Below are positions 49,983-62,500 of a DNA stretch of 64,000 nt, piece after piece. The notes beneath the pieces were generated by a model. It was not told the DNA's origin, made no database searches, and saw nothing but the letters and a program-made list of their open reading frames with translations. Source of the DNA: Trichoplax adhaerens (lineage: Eukaryota > Placozoa > Uniplacotomia > Trichoplacea > Trichoplacidae); NCBI RefSeq assembly GCF_000150275.1, contig NW_002060969.1:62943-126942 (forward strand). The letters are read 5' to 3'. A program made the translations under genes and the position numbers. Position 1 is the first letter of the stretch; every line of letters starts with the position of its first letter.

Positions 49983-51173
49983 ATGAACGCAATATACTTC
50001 TCGAAGATATCACTGGCCATCATGTTGATACATTATAGTTGCTGTAACGCTGTATTTGGAAAAAAAAACTTTAAAAATCGCTTTATTGCTAAAAGAGACT
50101 ATCATTTTTACGGAGACATTCGACGTGATTGCTATAATCGAGCCACATTGGGTTCCGATTATAGCGGCGAAATTAGTTGGACGCAGTATGGCAAGCCATG
50201 CATGTTCTGGAATACTTATGGAAGACGAGGAACAAATTATTTTTCCTATAAGCATAACTACTGTAGAAATCCTGATAGAAAGCCTGGAGGGCCATGGTGT
50301 TACCACGATTTTAATTCTTGGGGCTACTGCGATGTTCCTAAGTGCAGTAATGCTAAAGGTATTGATATAACATTTATTGATAAGGAATACTTTCAAGTTA
50401 CTTCATGATTTGTGGCTTTCAATCATATCGCTCATTGGCGGAAACAGCTATAGATTTGGTTCATGCAACTTATGTTGTACATTATGATGATTGGTCTGCA
50501 TGGTATTATTTAACACCATACAGGACGATCATAATCGCAACGAACTTAAAATGATATATAAAAAATTGATATTTTATCGCAGCTTGAGATTGTTTTATAT
50601 GCAGTACGATTAGAGTGATTTTTAGTTAATTCGATGCTTTTGATGCTTGCTTTAGAATTGTATTATAGACAACATGAGAAGGAAAAATTATACAAGAAGA
50701 AAATTCGCTATTATACAATAACAGAATATATTACAAAACCGGTGTACGTTCCATATACTCGCTCATCTATGGTTACTACTACTACAACAGTAACAGCCCT
50801 ATCACGTTCCCTTGTTACTGTTCCAGTTACTGCGCGAAGTACAAGTCTAGAGGTAGAAACTATGACTAAATTTAGAACGGAACAGAGCCTTAAGCTTATA
50901 ACGACTACTAAGACTACAACAGACTACCTTGATACATTTGGCGATACAATCTTTCCTGAAATATTTACCTCAAGTATTACAACAACAGCATCAACTACTA
51001 CCATATTTATTACCGAGACCAGTCAAACAACATTCGACTTAACCGTTACTCGAACTGTCACCAATTTTGAGACCACAACCATTTTGACAACCTCGCCTGT
51101 TACTAGTCGATCAATCATTACTAGAGAAATTTATCGTACGATCGTTAATGATGACTCTGATTATTTTCTGTAG
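49983..51173 (+). CDS. Secreted single-kringle protein with Thr-rich tail (plus copy)
   Basis: Two exons in phase: 49983-50358 and 50656-51173, 297 residues. I take ATG 49983 as the start because it opens directly into a signal peptide (AIYFSKISLAIMLIHYSC); in-frame sequence upstream has no ATG. The kringle (about 52-117) has six cysteines (RDC, KPC, NYC, PWC, GYC, PKC) and HNYCRNPDRKPGGPWCYHD, nearly the same as the minus copy. Exon 2 opens with a basic segment (RQHEKEKLYKKKIRYY) and continues as a Thr-rich tail (TTTTTVTALSRSL, TTTKTTTDYLDTF, SITTTASTTTIFITETS) ending NDDSDYFL. The intron has the same position and phase as in the paralogue. AATAAA at 51313-51318 gives a 3' UTR of about 140 bp. 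Confidence 0.87.
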
Positions 51174-53219
51174 TGTTTCAACTAATATTTCAAAGTAGTT
51201 TAATAAGCCACCGTATAAACGTGGTACGATACGATCAATTTTCTCTTTAAAAATAGATTACACACTGTTCTGTTAATGTACATTTAATGTTGAAATGAAT
51301 TTGGATGTCTACAATAAAGACCTTGAATTGTACCGTAACTTAAAAATCATACTTTTACTGCATTTCTTGGTCGATTATAATTTATGCTCATTTGGAAAGG
51401 GTGAATTAACGAATTTTAAAGAATTTACGTTTCTTAAATTACGTTCTTACTAATGAGAATTTCAATATCAAAGTCGTAGATCAAATCATTAAAAGGATTT
51501 CACAAAAATGAAATTAGTATCATTTCATAAATACTGTCATCCATAACTAGCTCCTATCTGTGGTTAGCAGAGGTTAAGTGATAAATTATCAATTCATGAC
51601 ATCATATGGATGCTATAGCCTGATTCGATATACTACTACTCGCTTACTTTTAGAAAAATGGCTTCTAATATTAGGCTTTGCATAGTGCAGCTTAGGATAT
51701 TTATATGCTGTATCAGCATACTTTTATGTTTGAAGATTCAGAAGCAATGAAAGTAACGGTGCAATGTTATACTTTGCCAATGGGAGGAATGAATTAAAAA
51801 CTATGATTAATGTAATTATTGAAGGCTACGGCCCTTTCTAGTGTTTAAGGTGATCAATTGATCACTTGCCCCACTATCTATATATTTCTATCCCATAAGC
51901 ATTAATTATTTCAAGATTGAAAGATATCTACAGTAGAACTAAAACTTTTGCACCGTTTGTATGATTAAAATGTGTGCTGACAAATTTCTACTGACTGACT
52001 GTATGAGTGCTTAAACGCTTTTGGGCACAGTAACGACTTGCATCGATTACACAATTTATCAATTTGTATGAAACCTACAGTTCGTCATCTTACTGGTAAT
52101 GTACAAGTGTAGTAGGCTAATGATATTACGGCTTAGTACGTACAGTAAGAACTTGATGAAGCTCGATGTTATGTAGAGGGTAGATAAGCCGTTTACGTTT
52201 TTATGAAACGAATCTTGGGATGAAATATCATAAACTTGATTGGTAACGTGATTATTCATTTATTAAATATACGCGTACAATACATGTAATGGGCCTAAAT
52301 TGTAGCCTCGAGCTAAGTGTTAGCTGCCTAGGTATTCACAAATATGTCCTAGTAAACTTTTCAGTTATCGCTATAGTTGAATCAAAACATAGCGTGAATA
52401 TTAAACTAACAAAAGCGAAACGGGAGTCTTTCAAGTTACCATTTCTGGGCTTTAAAATTGGTATCAGCGTCCCTGCATATAAAGGCAGTGATCGTTTACA
52501 GTTGTTCGACAAAATGTTGCTCACTCTTATTATTTCTGATAGCGCTTAAAGAAGAGCCTTAAGTTAATAACTTTAACCGTGACTCAATATAAGAGTCGTT
52601 ACGAAATGTTATTAAGTGATATTATTACAATAATAAATACATGTTACACATGAAAGACTGCATTCTGCCGTGATCAAGTACTAGAATATCTATTTAAGTA
52701 AATTACTATAAGACAGTACGAGTACACGAATACATTTATCTTAATGGAAATAGCAATAGCAGCAATACGATAATTTGATAGATACTATACTGTACTGATA
52801 CAGTAATGACTCAATCCTGTTGCAAGTTTCGTTACAGCCCTAAATACAGCATATTTAGTTTCGTAATCATGTAAAAAATATTGGCAAGAGCTACCTTTAT
52901 GTATTTCTGTATACAAATATATAAAAACTGAAAATACTGCATTTGTTATAGGCTCTACAAATTCGCCACATTAAAGACATACAAGAACAACAAATGCAGT
53001 ATAGGTAGCATAGGCATTTACAGTAACAGACAGAAAATAAGCAAAAGAAGACGAAATAATAGTGTCAACTGAACGCAAAGAATTTCTTCTGATCTACTGT
53101 ATTTTACGGTCAACTCATTGTTTGAAAGTTATCATCTTATTCTAGTACTGACCGCATCATCAACGATCACTTTCATTGTAATTCACAAAATTTTTTATTT
53201 CAATTCGAAAAATTGTAAG
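51174..53219. other. Convergent interval kringle / LDB1
   Basis: Holds the kringle polyadenylation signal (51313) and the minus-strand LDB1 signal AATAAA (53199-53194). An open frame at 52289-52549 (86 codons, plus) is unlike any family I know and has an equally open antisense frame, so I do not call it a gene. Isolated TACTGTACTG words near 52790. Confidence 0.45.
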
Positions 53220-56200
53220 TTAATCCATCCCTTTATCATCTTGTGCAGTTTTACGATCACTATTCCATGAAGACATATGAGTCGTTTCTATTGGACTTCC
53301 ACGATACTCTTCATCATCCAATCCATTCGAACCATCATATTGGGTATTAACCAATCGCGTAATCATACGTTCGTCATCTTCACCCAAATCACCGCCCATA
53401 AGAGACGGTTCTCCAACAATCATTACGTCTTGAGATGGCATGACAACATTTGGTGCGTCAGGCGACTTCTTTTTGGTTGACGAAATATTAGAATTACCAG
53501 TGGTTGTCGAAGCTCTACGTTTACGTTTCTTAGCTTGCGATTGCTTGTTTTGTGATAAACCTGATGACTCGTCAATTGTAGGCACAGGTATAGAAGTATG
53601 AGACAATTCTTGTGGTTTCACGATCGATTGCTGCGGAATCACTGGCACAGCCATACCTGCAAAATTTACTATGTTTTCATCGAAACGTTACTAAACTACT
53701 TATACATTAAATTGTTTTTGTGAAACCTGTGGAGGTACCAGCTACTTGGCTTTTCTGAAGCACGGTTAAATTCAGACATTCTATAGTGTATTAACAATGC
53801 CAATCTATATGAGTACATAACTCTTAAATTAAATTGTACAGAATCGGATAAAATATTAAGAAATTTTACCACGAGGATTTACAGGATTCGCACTACTCTT
53901 TTGTTTAGACATTAATTCTTGCATCAGTTGTAGTGTTACACACATCTATTAGCGGGAATCAGTCAATTAATTATTCAATATTTAAATTAAAAATCGTACC
54001 GTTAGTATTATTAATCTACGCACACGAAGATATTTCATCGTTTCAGTCAATAAGTCACGGCGAGAGGGACTTTTATTAATTCCTTCCGAAAAGCTTACTT
54101 GTGCAGAAACCTAAAAGTTAACAAGGCTTTTCATACAGGTGAACAGATGAGGTTAACCTTAATAAACACGAGGCAATCAAATTTGTAGTATTTACTCCAT
54201 AGGATCTATTTTCATTTGCGTTAACTTGCATGTATTCTTTATGATTCTTAATAGCAAACATCCATCTTCGAATTCTCATACTATCATCACATGTCAAATC
54301 TAATGTCAGTTTACCTTCTGTATATACCTATGAAATAACAAGATAATTAATACTTGATTTTATATCATTAATCATTAACGCCAAAGATTTAATACAAATA
54401 TACTTTTAAAGGACATGGCGATCCATGGTCAGATACCATCGCAGCATCATCACATTCCATAGTAATGATACTTCTTGCAACAGAATCTCTTGGTTGATTG
54501 AGAATAAAGTACAAATCCGTTACTCCACGGTCAAACATGCTTCGAAAAAACCTAGGAATTAACGTGCGTCCAATAGCTGAAAGAAAGTTGTAATGCAATC
54601 ACTCAGTTAAATCGCAAAATAATCCATAAATATATGCATTTGACAGCAAAATTAGCTATCATATTATTGTTAACAATTAAATATCTGCAAAAGTCTCATT
54701 GGGAATATTTACTGTTAAACCAGTCAAACTCAAGTGCAATAAATTCTAACATTACAGTAAGCAGCACAAGCTTTCGTCGGCGTCATAATTGCCTAACACT
54801 GTACGATTGCAATACAATAAAATAATTTCCATTTAAATCGTGATGAAAACCCTTTGATTTCTTTATGCCGGGAATGATACGAGGACAATGTACTACTGTA
54901 CACATATGCGTGATCTATATGTATACAGTAAATATAGATCACTATAAATCTTATATCGTAAAATTTTATCAAGTTTAGATTCTGTCAGGGAATTAGCGAT
55001 AGCCCTATATTTCGATGGCACTGTGCTCCATAACATTAAGTAAAATCAGTACGTAACACGAGGCGTGAGGAGACAATAAATCGCCTCAAAGCACTTGCAT
55101 GACCATAGGTGAACTCTTCATATTTCACTAAACTTGTAGTAACAGACTTACAATCGTAAAGCAACAAACAGTGCCATGCATTTAGAACAGCCTTATCACT
55201 GTATCATGAATAATTATTTATACCTCGAAAGAATAATTCCAGAGCTAGGATTACTTCCGCTTAACAACTCTGATTATACCATCCCAATGTAAAGCAACCC
55301 ACATTGGAAATGCTATGCCATCTCCCGGATTAATATTCGTACATACTGATCTACTCTGTTACTTTTGCAGAACAGGGTCTTAATCTGCAATCACAGATTT
55401 AATCTCTGAATTAAACAATACTTATGTTATTAAGTTCTTGATGATTTCGTGTAGCACAACTTGTATATGCATCTACCTCATAACTTAAGACATTGATGCT
55501 TGTTTATAAACCCGTAAGTATTCCTATACATGATCTACAATACTAACGCCTGAATTTTTCATATTTGTAGGTGTTCAAACTTACATCAATTTTTGTTTTA
55601 AGTAAACAAATTACAGCATAGTTCAACCAACTAATGAGCTACTCCGGCACCTGCTACCGAATTATAACATACATATGTACCAACTCTGGTAGTTACTCGC
55701 AGGTTCTAGCATTAGCAAATAGAGAAACCTACACCTCTGGTTTCAAATGATTACAAAGAGCCAGGCAAACTTCAATATGAGTAACGAGAAAGCGAATGAA
55801 TAAATTTTATAAAAATATTTAAGCACTAAGGACGAAAGCTGAAAGTAAATTAATATGAATAATGAAAAGGAATGATTCCCCATTAAAGCATTTCATATTG
55901 TAGATGCATACTATACGTACAATGGAAAAATATTTTATCGTTTGCATCTTTGAAAACCTCACAGCCATCTCATAACTACTTGCATTAGCTACAGCGAGTG
56001 TAAATTCTATAAGACAAGATACGACAAAACACATCTACCTATATTACAGAAAGATGCCAGAAGTTTCTCCGCATAATTATTAATAATTCCGAAATATAGT
56101 ACATGACGTTATAGATTGTACACGACTATAAAAATATTCAAACCGTTACGAAGCATCTCAGATTAGACTGTATTACTGTACAATATAAGAATACCATAAG

Positions 56201-57312
56201 GTTTTAAAATATCATAGTTTCAAAATATTAGACAATCTTGATTACAAAAATCTTAGTGCATGTCCCCAATTTATATTTCTGCGCTTACACAACTGTAACA
56301 AGCTATAAATTTTTAAACGAATAACTATTACTCGTAAAGATTACTTACTCAAGCGGTTACGAGAGTCATCATTCGGACTTAACTTAATTATAGTTAACGT
56401 AGCATCATCTTCAAAAAAGTCTGCGGCAAAAGCGTCCCACCACATGTTATCACTACTCTACAAATATCATCGATATGCATCGAAGGTGTAGGTATAGACT
56501 TAAATTTAAGTTCTCCGTATAGCCGTTAGTTAAGGACAATCAATTTAAATTACGTATTTTTAAAATTGCAACACAAAACAGTTAAGTCTATAAAATTACT
56601 TCAAACGAAGAGTTCATCTATATTATATAAAGATTAATAGCTAGAAAGAGGTATGTCTTACTAAGCTTCTTGTTCGTAATTTTTTATTCATTCTGTATAT
56701 AATGTAATCTGGCATAACAGCTGAATTTCTTCGAAAGCCACTTCTGTAACATTTTAAAAACTAGTAATTAAGATTAGGAAGGTTATGAACATATCCAACA
56801 GCTTTTTTATGATACGTCCGGTCGATTCTAAGGAGGTTCCTAGTACATCTATCTTATACAATATCACATTAACGAAAATTATTTTTTTGATCTAGCGCAA
56901 ATTCGGGATAAAAATATTGTCTGTAGTAACAAATTTAAGTATTTACCGTAATGTGTGATTAGATAGTTGTTATCTTTCCTAATTAAGAATTCAATTCACT
57001 AATGATAAAGCGAAATGGGTTATACTGTACATCCTGATAATAATTAAAAGGACTAAAACAATCTGTTTACATTACATATCTTATCACCATAGTCTACGAA
57101 ATGCTCCAGTATCTACTTTATAGTAAAAATATTGGTGCCATTTGTACGTACGGTAGCCAATCCTAGTAGTCCTTGTAGCACTGCAATGCACTTGACAGTA
57201 TATCTTGATTTCCCAAAGATTATTAATGATATGATATATAGTGACAGTGAGATTACTTTCTAGAAACTTACTCAATATCCGGCATCGGAGACTGCATAGG
57301 ATGGGTTGGCAT
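53220..57312 (-). CDS. LDB1: LDB1/Chip/NLI LIM-domain-binding cofactor
   Basis: Nuclear adaptor that dimerises and bridges LIM-homeodomain and LMO factors to enhancers. Nine exons all join in phase: 57312-57272, 56743-56662, 56457-56349, 54576-54404, 54327-54196, 54110-54024, 53945-53870, 53780-53727 and 53656-53220, giving 396 residues (human about 411). The start is MPTHPMQSPMPDIE. The dimerisation domain has MPDYIIYRMNKKL, DNMWWDAFAADFFEDDATLT, TIGRTLIPRFFRSMFDRGV, MRIRRWMFAIKNHKEYM and MKYLRMCVTLQLMQELMS. Near the C-terminus come a KKRKRR nuclear signal and the LIM-interaction domain DVMIVGEPSLMGGD ... DERMITRLVNTQYDGSNG. The segment between the strand WMFAIKNHKEYM and the MKYLR helix is diverged. 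Divergent to SLC49A3. Confidence 0.96.
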
Positions 57313-59586
57313 CTTCGCTTCTATATTTTCAACACTTAAACAGGAATAAGACATCAAGTAGAAAAATTTTTACGCCATGAGATTGTACACTGTGTGAATA
57401 CTCTATGCACAAAGCTTCAATCATTTTGAAAAATATTGTTTGGTACAAGCAAAATAACTCACAACAGTAAATGTAGCAGAGTACAGTATTGTTTAAAGAC
57501 ATACAGTACAACTGCAACTAATTCATCTTCACGATACCGTACTGTACAGTATATTGTACGTAATCGACAATATAGTACAGTATGCTCCAGTCCAAGATAG
57601 CAAATTGACAATAAATGTGTGGCTATGAACCTACTGGATAGTACTGTACAGTAGTGTTAGCTTGAAAGTAAATCAACTCTTTCAGTCTCTACTTCTGTAC
57701 AGAGTTATTTCCTGTATTATAGTATTTTATTACCTTTTCTACAGAAACTGTAGTGCAGTTCCACCGAATATACTGAAGACTGAAGTTTCGCAACCACTTA
57801 GGATTCTATCGATAGTTTTAATAGTTTATATTTTATTACATTTTTTATTATTGTGAACAGTTCGGTGCTGTAACTGAAAACTTTAGATTAAGCTCAGATC
57901 AGTTAACTGCAAATTATCTGCAATACGTTAGTCCGAATCAATTAAATCATTCTCTGTCTCTGCTTTATCTATTTACAGTCTATATAGTCCAGCTACTATA
58001 CAGTATCCAAAACTTTAAAAATACCTACTGTAGTCTGGAAATTGAGCATTCGAGGCAGAAATAATACTGTGCTCGTATTGCATGGAGGATGTCTTCCGCA
58101 TTAAACTTAATAATACTACACACTGCATATTTTATAGTTCACAAAGAACGATACAACACATTTTTAGCTCTTGATACATTTATTAAAATGCGGATTTATA
58201 AAGAAAGTCTCACCGGTTGCCTCAAATAGTACCGCTACAAGGATTTTTACTGGAAGCGGATGGAAATGAAAATCGGGCTACCTCTTTCGTACGTATATAA
58301 CATTATTAACATATACAGTACTGTACATTATACAGTAAATATAGTACAGTACTGTCTGTATACTATACAGTACTGTACAGTATTATTGTACTTAAATAAA
58401 GACCCAACTAGCTCGATTTACGGTACTTAACTACAATAATACAGTACACACTGTACAGTAGAATACCGTGTTCTATGGTTTACAGTATAATTTACAGTAC
58501 TGTACAGTGTACAGTACTGGACAGTTTCTACAGTAGCTACTACTTCTTCTAGCACGTTACTGTACTGTGCAGTAAGTACTGTACAGTGCAGTAGTCCGTC
58601 ATACGGTACAGTACAGAACACCTTAAAAAAATAAAATGTACTGTACAGTTGCGTATCTAATGATTTTACAGTAATCTAAAATCTACTCTGTACAGTACTG
58701 TACTTTACAGAACACTGGTATTCAGGTACAGTACTAGTGTACTGTACTGTACGCTGCACTCTTTAAGAAGAAATAAATAACTGTACTGTACTGTCTCGAC
58801 ACAGGTACAGTACAGTATACAGTACTATACTGTACTGTACTGTACTGTACACTATACTGTACAGTAGAGGGTCTCTAGTGCACTGTACTGTACTGTATAC
58901 GCGAATAATGGTTGTTTCTTTCTTTTACAGTACTGTACTGTACGGTATGTAGCATTGATACTGTACTGCTATTGATAAAGATACTGTACTGTACAGTACA
59001 GTAGGTTTAGCCGTTTAGGACAGTACTGTACAGTGTACACTGTACACTCAGTGTACAGCACAGTACGTAGTGGAAAGACAATAGTAACTGTACACTGTAC
59101 ACTGTACTTTACAGTACCGTACTGTACAGTACAGTACACAAGGTGGCATGGGCTACTGTACTCAGTGTACTGTAGTGTACAGCATGGTAATGTTCTCTAC
59201 GAGAATTTTCTAATAGTAAAAAGATACAAGCGATACTGTACAGTACAGTGTACAGTACAGTACTGTACTGTACTAATACAGTAGACTGAGACGAGAGAGA
59301 GCTGTTTCAGAGAAAAGAACTTTATTACTGTACAGTACTGTACAGTACAGTACAGTACAGTGTACAGTACTGGAAGAAAACTCGTCACATGACGCTCGTT
59401 GGCTGGCTGGATTTTTAGATAAAGTACAGTACACTGTACAGTACAGTACAGTACGATACCATCTCAAACACCTGCATAATACAGTACAGTACAGTACAGT
59501 AGTGCATATCAGTACAGTAAGCCGTTTACGAATAACTACAATTTTAAAGTAAACAAGACTTTAGTAGTAATTAGAATTAATTAATT
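57313..59586. other. Divergent interval LDB1 / SLC49A3
   Basis: No coding exon recognised. Array material at 57538-57660 and a long array at 58310-59520 extend almost to the SLC49A3 start codon. Confidence 0.55.
58310..59520. repeat. TACWG pentamer array E, the densest
   Basis: Long stretches of TACTG and TACAG units (for example 58800-58870, 59225-59285, 59330-59375, 59480-59510), with palindromic switches and occasional TG insertions (TACAGTGTACAG). An outlying cluster lies at 57538-57660. The array ends about 70 bp before the SLC49A3 ATG. Confidence 0.92.
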
Positions 59587-62500
59587 ATGGAAGGAGATGC
59601 ACAGCTACAATCCACTTCGTCATACAGAGATGGAGAATTTGTCGTTTATACCCGGAGATGGTTTATGTTACTTGTCATCTGTTTGGCAAATGTTGGCAAT
59701 GCAATGGTATTGTTGTAAATTATTTTATTTTAATAGTTATATGCTGCGAATTATTACAGTTATTACCGAAATACCATGGTACGGAGATGGATGATTTTGC
59801 ACCAATTCGTATTACAGTATACTGTACTGTATTGCTTTGATATTAGCTTAATTTTTCGTATTACAGTTTACGACCATCAAATTGTAAATTAGTAAAATAT
59901 CAATCCACTATTATGGGTAAAATACAGAGCATTTGATAATAATGTAAAGACTACAGTAATTATAATAATTAATTATTCTAATGATAAACACAGGTACTGT
60001 AGTCTTTAGGAACCGTCAGAGAATACTTAAAAAAAACGTTATTTCAGTTCTGTAATTATAAATAAGATACGTACTCGTATTTAGCACGGGCCTGTACGGC
60101 GAGTGACCAACATCAATATCGATCATGAATAGACTAAAATACTATATTTCGTGTGTTCAACCATGCTGAAGAGTACCGTACTTGCATATTGCAAAACCTA
60201 AAATATTATTACGGTAATTATTAGCTTACAGTTAGATAGAATAAATTGATCAATAACTGCTAACGCGTAATTAACGCGATTAACCTTTTTGTAACAGTGA
60301 CTACTGTGCATTGATTAAGATAGAATACTTTAGAATGCAGTGTAATAGTGTAAGGGCTACTAGTAGTCCTTAAATAATATCACTGGGCTAACTTTATTAA
60401 TGTGGGTACTAGAGATGCTAGAGGAAGAGACTGGACATACGAGTATCTTTGATTAAAAGATTCCAATAATTTCTTTAAAGAGTACACGTACTAGCCATAC
60501 TGTATATCTGTAATTGTATACAATTTTTAGTAGCCCTTGTACGTATAATAAAAGTAGGCATAATTGTAGTTATATTAATTCGGGATTATTTACTGAATTA
60601 TCCGCTTTAGAATAATTCGTCGACGACTAGCCAATTCTCACTCATGACTCAGTAATCGATACCTTACTACTTCAATTAACTGCCTTCTTGCAGATTATAC
60701 CTAGTAATAAATTCTATTCTTTATTGAAAGAAGTGAAAAGCTTAAGTACTATACGTTCGGATACACTAGTTTATATTGCTATTAAAGAAATAATAAAACC
60801 ATATTATATCAGCTACAGGAAACGTCAAAATTGGAAAGTGTAAGCATGTAACCATCTGATAATTAATAGCGAATAAAGATTGCAGACAAGGAGTTCTCTA
60901 TCTTCATAAAATGGTTAATTATAATTATAGAGTATAATATTATTGATTAAAACATCTCTAATTCTCTTTTATCATAATATTATAATTACAACTATGCAGA
61001 TAAAAATAATGTAGATAACTGTACTCAGCAAAGAAATTTTAAAGAAATTCGATAGCATATTATCGAGGCCATATTTGAATTTACTGGTATCAAACATTAT
61101 TCATTCAGGTACTTAGTAGTAATTGCACCCGGATTTAACTATAATTATGAACAGCATACCCGGGGCACAAATTTTTACATTTGCAATCCCTAATTCAAAG
61201 TCAGGCACAGCTACACTAATATTACAACATATTAATCTGGAAAGGCCATGATATTATGGCCTAGGCTAAGTATACTAGTAGCATATCATAGTATTACGGC
61301 GCGATTTACATACTCTGACATTAACGGATGATTTATTGAAAATTCTGGTCTCGTATGAAAGCGGCACCATTTAACGTTAAAATTGATTAGCTGTGATTAC
61401 ATATTAATTTTAAGGTTCGAAGATTTATAAACTTTACTTACTGAATTAAACACTGTATATATTTCACTTAGATGTGGATATCTTTTGCATCAGTAGCCGA
61501 TGTTACCGCAGAATTTTACAATGTCACCTCCTTTCAAGTTGATTTCCTATCTTTGACCTACATGATTGCATTCCTGGTAATCGGTTTATTTTCGTCCTGG
61601 CTTATAGATACATGGGGCCTACGGATAGGTGTAAGATACGAATGATTATTTACGGTAGTAGGGTCAGTAGTTTCTCCTTGGTAAAGATATATAAAAGGAA
61701 CGTGAACAATAAATAATTTATCAGGATCGTTCCTGCTACAGATTGGTGATACCATATGATCTTAACGGAACATGTTTCTAGTCAACTGGACAGATGTTTA
61801 TTTTAACAGAGTATTAGCTCATCTCTATTGATAAACGTAGAGCAATTATTTTTTCCTAACAATGATTTGTTTCTGTTATAGGTTTTATTCAGTGTTTATG
61901 TCACTTTAATTGGCGCAGTAATCAGAATCTTGAGTGGACTCTCTTTTGTAAATAAGAGATACAAATATTCTGTAGTTATGATAGGACAAACCTTAGGTGC
62001 AATTGCTCAACCATTCTTGTTGGAATCACCAACAAAACTAGCGGCATTGTGGTTTCCTGGCAATCAACGAGCTATCGCTAACACTCTAAGTACAATGTGT
62101 ATGTGAAAGTAAATCATTTGCTATCGTATGTTAAAGAAATCACATAAAGAATTAGTTGCTTCTTTAAGGCAATTCTTTATGTTAATATTGTGATGAAATT
62201 CGATTGCAAGGTATAAGTGTGGTGGTCGGTTAGTATTTGATAAAGTAGAGCATTTTAAAAGTAAAGCACTGTACGTTAAGAAGTTACATGTTGGTCGCCC
62301 ACGATCACAATTTTAAGTTCATGATACCAGTATCGTTACCGCAGCCTTCACTCTGTGATAGCTACATTCTAAGATAAATACATTTTAAGAATACAGTAAG
62401 TAGCGTTAAATTGCGGCTCAAAATAATAAGATCTAATCTTAATCAAATTAAATTTGTAATGCTGCAAACAGCAAACCCCTGCGGAATCCTTCTGGCGAAT

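Noticed and set aside
52289-52549. 86-codon open frame (MGLNCSLELSV...)
   Set aside because: Antisense is almost equally open, there is no family resemblance, and it has no clear splice or promoter context; the coding strand cannot be decided.
2455-59520. CTGTACAG words resembling bacterial SOS operators
   Set aside because: The spacing is wrong, the genome is animal, and the words are explained by the TACWG pentamer.
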